Below are positions 58,301 to 64,000 of a stretch of DNA of 64,000 nt, in pieces. The position numbers and the translations under genes are program-made. The DNA comes from Cafeteria roenbergensis (Eukaryota > Sar > Bigyra > Bicosoecida > Cafeteriaceae): assembly GCA_008330645.1 (NCBI GenBank), contig VLTN01000017.1:310001-374000 (forward strand), given 5' to 3'. Position 1 is the stretch's first letter; each line of letters opens with the position of its first letter. The notes beneath the pieces were generated by a model. It saw nothing but the letters and a program-made list of their open reading frames with translations, ran no database searches and was not told the DNA's origin.

Positions 58301-61300
58301 CGCGGCGGTGGAGGCCGCGGCTGCCGCCGTGGCCGGGGGCGCGGCGCCCCCCCGCCGGTACATCCCCGCCTCGTCGATGCTGCCCGCCGCGCGCGGCGCG
58401 GTGCTCCGTCGCGTGTTCCGGGCGTGTTCCGTCGGCGGGGGCGACTCCGCGCGCGGTGACGTCATCGCCGCCGTCCTCGCTGTCCTGGCGTTGGCTCCCG
58501 CTGCGGACCGTGCGCGTGCCGCCACAGCCGCGCTAACTGCTTCCACGGACTCTCCCGGCGCGGGGCTTGCCGTGGGCGACCTCGCGGCGCTTCTCTCCGC
58601 TCTGCTTTCGCTGCGCCGGGCGCTGCTTCGCATCTCCCACCCGTGGGTGGCCGACTCCCCGCTCCTGGACGACACCGTCTCAGCGGAAGCCCGCCTCTCC
58701 CATGCCCAAGCCATGCTTCGGGCCGGGCACCGCCTCGCGCGCGATCTCCTCGCAGACGAAGGCGGGCCCTCGCTCTCGCCCGCCGCGCTGGCAGCGTGGA
58801 TGGAGGGCCCGGGGGCTTGGCTCACCGACATCGAGGACCCTCGCTTCCTCGCCCCCGTGCCGCAGCACGTCCTCGTCGTCGCAGCGGGCCCCACCTCCCC
58901 GGACGAGGCGCCCGGCGCCGCCGCAGCCGTGGCCGTGCCGGTGCCGCCGCCCGCTGCAGCAGCTGCAGCCGCCGCGGCCAGGCAGATGCGGGTCGCAGGG
59001 GCGACCTGCCGCCTCGCCCTCCACGCCCAGCCCGCCTCCAGCGCGGCAGCGGACGACGGGTCCACCCCCGTCCTCACCGACGCCGCCGAGGAGGCAGCGG
59101 AGGCGGGCCTTCTGTCTGACGAGGACGAGGACGAAGCCGCCTGGCTGGCCGCCGCTGGCCCCAGCCTGGATGCAGCCATCCGTCGCTACAAGGAGCAGTG
59201 CGCTGCCAGGGAGGAGCTGTCCTCCACAGAGGGCGAGGGGTCTGAGGCCAGTGGCAACGTCGCCGGGGCTGCAACGGCGGCTGCCGCTGCCGCTGCCGCC
59301 CCGGCTGCGCGCCCGCCCGCCCACGTCGCCGCTGCAGCAACCGCCGCCGCCGCCGCCGCCGCCGCCGCCTCAGCCCCGGGTCCGGCGCAGCCCTCGCGGG
59401 CAGGGCGCCAAGCCGACGCATCGTCCGAGTGGGCGGGCCGCGCCTCCGCGGGTGCGTCCCCAAGGTCAGCCATGGCCGCGGCAGCCACCGTCTGCGAGGA
59501 GGGTCGGGCCAGGGAGGCCAAAGCAGACCTCCGCTCCATGCTCGTGCTTGACACCATGTCCCCCGCGCAGGCTGCTGCCCGCCTCGCTCCCCTGCTGGCG
59601 CCGGCCGTGTCGCGGCCCCTCTCCGTCGGGGAACTTGCTTGCCTCGTGTCGCGGTTTCGCGGCGGCGACGGGACCATCAAGTCCATGCCGCGCTCGGCCA
59701 CGCTGCAGGTGGGGGCGCTGTTCGCGGCGCTCGACACCGACGGCTCCTCCGGCCTCGACGCGGCGGAGCTGGCCGTCGGCATCACTGTGCTCGCCTCCGG
59801 GTCGCACGCGGACAAGCTCGTCGCCGCGACGCTGCTCTGCGAGGCCGTCAGGACCGTGTCAGGGGGCCTCATCGACCAGGCCGACCTGCCTGTGACCCTC
59901 CTCCGCCTCGCGACGCGTCTTCCGGACTCCGTGGTGCTCTCACCTGAGACGGTGCGCACCGTCGCGGATGCCGCTCTCCGCACCCAGGCAGCCCTCTCGC
60001 CCGCCCTGACCAGGGACTGCCTTCGCTTCGTTGCGGAGCACGGCGGCCCCGACGGAGCGCCCGGCGCCGCGGACGGGGTCGACCTCTGCCGCGCCGCCAG
60101 GCAGCTCCTGGCAGCGTCCGACCCCGTGCCCCGCCCAGGCGACGTGGGCTGGGAGGTCGCAGCGGCTTGCGCCACCGTTGCCGCGAGCGGAACGCACGCA
60201 GAGTTCGACGCTTGGCTCGACGACAACGACGAGCAGCCCACGGTGGCCGCATTCGCGCGGTTTCACGCCACGGAGGCAAGCTCGACAGAGCTCCAAGGCC
60301 TTGGCTCTGCTGCCGGCGCAGCTTCGTCCGCTGCCAACCCGGGGGCGCTGGCGGCGGCGCTGGACGCGCACGCTGGCCCGGGTCGCACTCCTGCCGCTGA
60401 CGAGGACGCAGATTCCACCGGCACCGCGAACACGGACACCGCCCCGGAGCTGCCCTCTGGCTTCACGCCGGGAGAGACCACAGCCTCCCTCCAAGGCTCC
60501 GCCTCCCGCCACGCCGCCTCCTTCTCGCCGGGCATGCCCGCCATCGTCGGAGTGGGCCCTGCGCACGCCCGAGGCGGCTCCAGCGGCCTCATCGGCCGCG
60601 CCGCAGATATCGGGCCGGGATCCTTCCCGGCCGCCTCCGCGGGCCGCGCCCAGTCCCTGCCGCTCGCCGAGGCGGGCACGCTCTTCGCCGGTGAGGGGGC
60701 GCATCGCCCAGTGTCCCAGGCGGCTGGGGCGGGCCCGCCAGGAGTCAGGGCGACCCCGCCGCAGCTGCGACGCAATGTTACGCGCACCGGAGGCGTCCCC
60801 GACGCTGCCGACGCGTCCGCAACCGCAGCAGCCGCCGGCGCAGCAACAGCAGCAGCGCCGCCTCTGCATCACCTCCACCACCCCGGCCAGTCCAACGCAG
60901 CAACGGTCGGCAGCAACGCGGCCAGTCCCTGGAGCACCCGGGCCGCCACATCGTCCGAAGGCACCCCCCTGCTCCAGCGTCAGCTGACCGGCGGCAGCGA
61001 CCGCGAGCCCGTCGCGCCAACTGGCAGCCTGCTCGCAGACGCAGGGTCCGTCGCCCCCGCAGCCCCGGCCCTCTGCCGGCAGCACACCGAAGACTTCCAG
61101 GGGGAGGCGGCGGCGGGCCAAGCCTCCATGGCCGGCCTCTTCCCCGACCAAGCCGTGGGCCCCGACGCCGCGCCCGTGCCAGGCGGCTTCAGCGGCGCGC
61201 CTGCGCTCATGCGCCAGCCAACGGAGGAATTCCATCAGGAGCTGCCGTCCCAGGCACGCCAAGGCATGGCGGCCGCCGGCGCCGGCTCTGCCGCTCACGG

Positions 61301-61613
61301 CTCGGCAGAGCCTCTTCCTGTTCTAGCCCGTCAGGTGACCCTCACCGGTGCTCCCCCAACAGCCCCGGCCCTGTCGCCTGCACACGGCGGCGCACCGTCG
61401 AGCAGCAACCCGCTTCCCAGCGCGCCGCCCTACCCCGTGCCGTCGGCGCCCCCCTCGGCCATTGCCTCTTCGGGCAGGCACGCCTCCGACGGGAGCGGCT
61501 CTGCCTTTGGCATGCCTGCCGTGGACCCTGCCACCGTGGGCCTGGGCTCGAAGGAATGGGAGGCGGCCCCTGACACCGGGGCCGCCGACCTTCGCGGCGG
61601 CGAGCAGCGGTGA
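55388..61613 (+). CDS. Giant multi-EF-hand protein (five EF-hand motifs)
   Basis: The main exon runs from about 55909 to 61613 (1900 codons). It has no good ATG until 56016, so an upstream exon is likely. 55388-55493 (35 codons from an ATG in good context, GTGAGC donor, phase 1) fits the GACCCGCAG acceptor ending at 55908, giving about 1936 residues; this join is tentative. Five EF-hand loops are visible: DVDASGGLDTAEM, DTSSDGSVSSAEV, DIDGDGRVSQLEL, DVDRDGFIDREEW and DTDGSSGLDAAEL. The third and fourth are canonical and paired. Between them are Ala-rich helical modules that look like weak repeats. The last ~450 residues are disordered Pro/Ser/Gly-rich, with scattered short motifs such as ALCRQHTEDFQGE and ALMRQPTEEFHQE that repeat. 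This points to a calcium-responsive scaffold. No catalytic domain is seen. Confidence 0.75.
61039..61380 (+). repeat. Degenerate short peptide repeats near the C-terminus of the EF-hand giant
   Basis: Spaced copies of a [Leu/Val]-[Met/Cys/Ala]-Arg-Gln-[Pro/His/Val]-Thr-[Glu/Leu] motif: LQRQLTGG just upstream, then LCRQHTEDF, LMRQPTEEF and LARQVTLTG. They look like repeated short linear binding motifs in a disordered tail. Confidence 0.65.
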
Positions 61614-62149
61614 GGGCCGCAGCTGCTGTTTGGGACCCTTGTTTGCCCCTGCCTGTGAGGTCCTTCGTGCGCATGGCCGTGCTCTCTCCCGCCGGAGCGG
61701 TTTGTCTGATTGGGCTGACTCGGCCCGGTGCGTTTTTGACAGTTATTGAATCGAGCCTGAAGCGACGGCCGGCGCGCTGCCCCCCCGCCGCACACGCAAC
61801 GCCGCGCGGCGGCATTCCCTCCCTGCCAGCCACAACTGCTGCACCACGAAGCTGCGCATGCAAGCACGGCATGGCATCACGGAAGAAGCCGCACAATTCC
61901 CCCGGTTCATCAGGCCGCCCATCCGAACAAGGCTGTCCCCGTCTTCTCGGCCGAACAGCAACAATCAAGGGCAGCGTCCGTGCCGTGCAATGCCGCGCAG
62001 TGCTGGGCGCCTTGCCTCACGGGATCACGCCCACACGGCGCCGCACCCGCCCGCCCTCGAGCCGGCCCGGGCACACAGGTCCCCTCCCCCCACGCCTCCT
62101 GCAGGCGCCCTGGCGAGCCTGGGCTGAGCGGGCGAGCCAGCGCCCGGCC
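61614..62149. other. Convergent intergenic region
   Basis: 536 bp between the stops of the EF-hand giant and the minus-strand membrane-protein gene. It includes AT-richer patches (61735-61755) that may belong to 3' UTRs. No gene or RNA is recognised. Confidence 0.55.
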
Positions 62150-64000
62150 TCACTCGGCCGGACAGCCGTCGGGGCCTCCCCCCAGCTCAACCTCGCCGCA
62201 CGCCGGCTGGTCGAACCACGCGGAGTAGCCGAAGTCGTCCCCGTAGAACTGGCGCGCCCATGGGGCGGTGTCCATGTGCGACCACGCCCAGCCGTGCACC
62301 CTCGCCCAGGAGGCGCGCCCCGGCGGTGCCGAGGCCATGTCCGACTCGAACTCGGGGGGCTCCGGCGGCGGGCCCCCGTCCAGCATGAGAGGGCCGGGAC
62401 TGGGGGGCACAGGCGACGGCTCCGCGCCCGAGGGGCTGGCATCCGGCGCGGGCGGGTCAGTGCCGGCGAGTGCCGTGACGCCGCTTGACTTTGCGTCGCT
62501 GGGAGCGGCGGTCCCGTTTTTCAGGGCCCCGTCTATCGCCGCGGGCATGCCCGGCTGAGTGGACACGAAGCCAATGTGCTGCGCGAGGTGCGGCACTGCG
62601 ATGAGGCGGAGCCCTCCCGGGTGGTGAGCTTCCGCCGCGAACGGCAGGCTGAAATCGGAGAAGTCCGCCTCCGATGCCCAGAACGTGCGGAGTTCGAAGC
62701 TCAGCTGACGAGCGGACTGCCGGGGAAAGAGGGTGGCGACGATGCAGCAGCCGCTCGCGATTGGCTGCACGCCAGGCTGCTGCCACGGGTAGCGGGTGAC
62801 CGCCGCCCTGCCGGCGCCCATCAGGGCGGCAGTGAGGACTGCGCCGGCCAGGACGCAGGCGGACACTGCGGCGACCGGGCGGTCAGGTTGCCGTGGACAG
62901 CGCACCGCGCAGACTTGGCCGGGCGACAGGGGGGGCGGGAGGTCGACGCCCTCGGAGGGCGAGCTGGCCGCGCCCAGCCTTGACAGCGCCCCAGCTGAGG
63001 CCGCCGCCCCTGCTGCTGAACTCGAGTCCGCCCTCGCGACCTGATCCGCTCTGCCGAGGGGCAGCTCTGCCAGCGAGTGAGGCAGAGCCCTTTCTCCGGC
63101 CCTGGTCGCGCGGCGGGTTGGCGAGCTGTGGTCCGACTGGCTGGCCTGCAGCGACGGCAGCGGCGAAACCTCTGGCCCGCTCTGGGGGGGCATTGCCCGG
63201 CGCGTGATGCTGGCGCCTGCAAACGCGGCTTCAGCGTCGGCAGCCTCGCCTTGCGGGGGGGAGCCCTCCGAGCCCACGGAGTCGCTGTCGGCATGCGAGC
63301 CTCGGCGCTGTTTCGTCGCGCAGCAGCCGCAGCTGCAGCGCAGCTCCAGGCAGCCTGCCCGGAGGACGGTGTGGACCTTGGAGAGCTCAACAGTGGCTGC
63401 GCGCCGGCTAGGCGCCCTGCTGCCAGCCCAGCGCTGGGGGGTGGGCTGCCCTGCACAGCGGGCTTCCAGTGTGCAGGCGCTGTTGGGGACTCGTCCCTGG
63501 GTCGACGATGGCGAGCGCAACGCAGGCGCGAGGTCAGAAGCGTCGCTACGGTGGGAAGCCGCTGAGAGGCTGCCCGGCGAGGAGCAGGACGCCCCGCCAC
63601 GCTCTCCCTGCCGCGGGCCGTGCCTTGTGCCGCTGCCGCCGTCGAGGCCCCCGCAACATCCCGCGCAGCAGCAACACCACAGACCGCAGAACCAACAGCG
63701 GCTGTCGACCTCGCTGCAGCCCCCGCGCCCACCCCCGCCTCCGCCCCCGCTCCCGCTGCTCATGCGGGCAGCTCTGCCAGTGGGACAGGGGCCAGCCGGG
63801 CCGCACTCCACCAGCCCGAGCGCCCAGCAGGAGCAGAGCAGCACAGCCACCCCGAACGCTGTCGGCCCTGCCACCATCCCCGGGATGTCACCCTCCCCCC
63901 ACTGCTCCAGGAAGTCTGGATAAAAGAGCTTCACCCACGTCACCCGGCGCTGCAGGGCCGACGACGCGTCGGCTTCGAAGGCGTCTGAGCGACGCGCCGC
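62150..64000 (-). CDS. Multi-TM protein, function unknown (partial, runs off right edge)
   Basis: Open frame from the right window edge to the stop at 62150 (about 617 codons). No ATG is needed because the frame continues past 64000, with protein-like sequence (SDAFEADASSALQRRVTWVK) at the edge. Apparent membrane helices are AGPTAFGVAVLLCSCWALGL, a very Cys-rich helix (CWFCGLWCCCCAGCC) and VSACVLAGAVLTAALMGAGR. A Ser-rich, probably cytosolic loop lies between the second and third. After the third helix comes an ordered segment, ASGCCIVATLFPRQSARQLS, followed by ELRTFWASEADFSDFSL. The C-terminus is Pro-rich and ends in aromatic/acidic sequence (WARQFYGDDFGYSAWFD). I do not recognise the family. 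The Cys cluster suggests palmitoylation or disulfides (inference). Introns in the Ser-rich loop are possible. Confidence 0.6.
   Translation of the reverse strand, partial: AARRSDAFEADASSALQRRVTWVKLFYPDFLEQWGEGDIPGMVAGPTAFGVAVLLCSCWALGLVECGPAGPCPTGRAARMSSGSGGGGGGGRGGCSEVDSRCWFCGLWCCCCAGCCGGLDGGSGTRHGPRQGERGGASCSSPGSLSAASHRSDASDLAPALRSPSSTQGRVPNSACTLEARCAGQPTPQRWAGSRAPSRRAATVELSKVHTVLRAGCLELRCSCGCCATKQRRGSHADSDSVGSEGSPPQGEAADAEAAFAGASITRRAMPPQSGPEVSPLPSLQASQSDHSSPTRRATRAGERALPHSLAELPLGRADQVARADSSSAAGAAASAGALSRLGAASSPSEGVDLPPPLSPGQVCAVRCPRQPDRPVAAVSACVLAGAVLTAALMGAGRAAVTRYPWQQPGVQPIASGCCIVATLFPRQSARQLSFELRTFWASEADFSDFSLPFAAEAHHPGGLRLIAVPHLAQHIGFVSTQPGMPAAIDGALKNGTAAPSDAKSSGVTALAGTDPPAPDASPSGAEPSPVPPSPGPLMLDGGPPPEPPEFESDMASAPPGRASWARVHGWAWSHMDTAPWARQFYGDDFGYSAWFDQPACGEVELGGGPDGCPAE

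Noticed and set aside
1-64000. Viral, LTR-type, LINE or DNA-transposon element
   Set aside because: No reverse transcriptase, integrase, transposase or capsid-like frame, and no terminal repeats or target-site duplications noticed by eye.

Overview
This window is nuclear DNA from a GC-rich eukaryotic microbe. The evidence is spliced genes with short GT-AG introns (102-315 bp in the secure cases), a tRNA with internal A/B boxes and a Pol III T-run, a mitochondrial-presequence pyruvate carboxylase, an adenylyl-cyclase-type protein with two six-helix membrane sets, spastin, HUWE1-, UCHL5- and MORN-type proteins, and a probable ciliary (FSIP1-like) protein. A flagellated protist fits best. High GC, compact spacing and Ala/Ser/Pro-rich linkers recall genomes such as those of bicosoecid stramenopiles (Cafeteria) or haptophytes, but that is a guess. 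I see no viral, LTR-type, IS or CRISPR element.

Layout. 1-4855 (-): N-terminal part of a HUWE1/UPL1/TOM1-type HECT ubiquitin ligase running off the left edge. 5318-7283 (-): secreted phospholipase-D-like protein, head-to-head with a small snapin/BLOC-1-like coiled-coil protein (7449-7934, +). 8417-10391 (-): spastin (MIT + AAA), head-to-head with pyruvate carboxylase (10596-15014, +; five exons including one of 8 nt). 15485-19690 (+): long disordered/coiled-coil protein. 19691-20919: poorly coding stretch with a possible tiny coiled-coil gene. 20920-22860 (-): unknown protein with a SUMO-interaction-like motif. 23190-24741 (-): UCHL5/UCH37 deubiquitinase. 25019-26036 (-): Ala/Lys-rich protein. 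26306-28483 (-): MORN-repeat protein, head-to-head with a giant FUSC-like membrane protein (28813-33894, +). 35007-42032 (+): 12-TM class III nucleotidyl cyclase. 42165-46757 (-): FSIP1-like protein. 47424-48557 (-): SpoU/TrmH RNA 2'-O-methyltransferase, head-to-head with a small DMAC1/DUF4536-like membrane protein. 49432-50396 (-): calmodulin-like protein, head-to-head with a PhoD-like phosphatase-TM-AnmK kinase fusion (50514-54881, +). 55060-55132: tRNA-Lys(UUU). 55388-61613 (+): five-EF-hand giant. 62150-64000 (-): multi-TM protein running off the right edge.

There is no operon logic. Most genes are unrelated housekeeping or signalling functions. Two ubiquitin-system genes (HUWE1-like, UCHL5), calcium sensors (calmodulin-like, multi-EF-hand) and a cyclase give a signalling flavour. 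The most unusual items are the PhoD-AnmK fusion with an in-frame (GCGGAT)20 tract, and the cyclase whose C1/C2 order is swapped and whose second catalytic domain is split by about 520 residues. Splice donors are almost uniformly GTGAG. Exon models were built by hand from donor/acceptor motifs, phase and family alignment; none is backed by transcripts.
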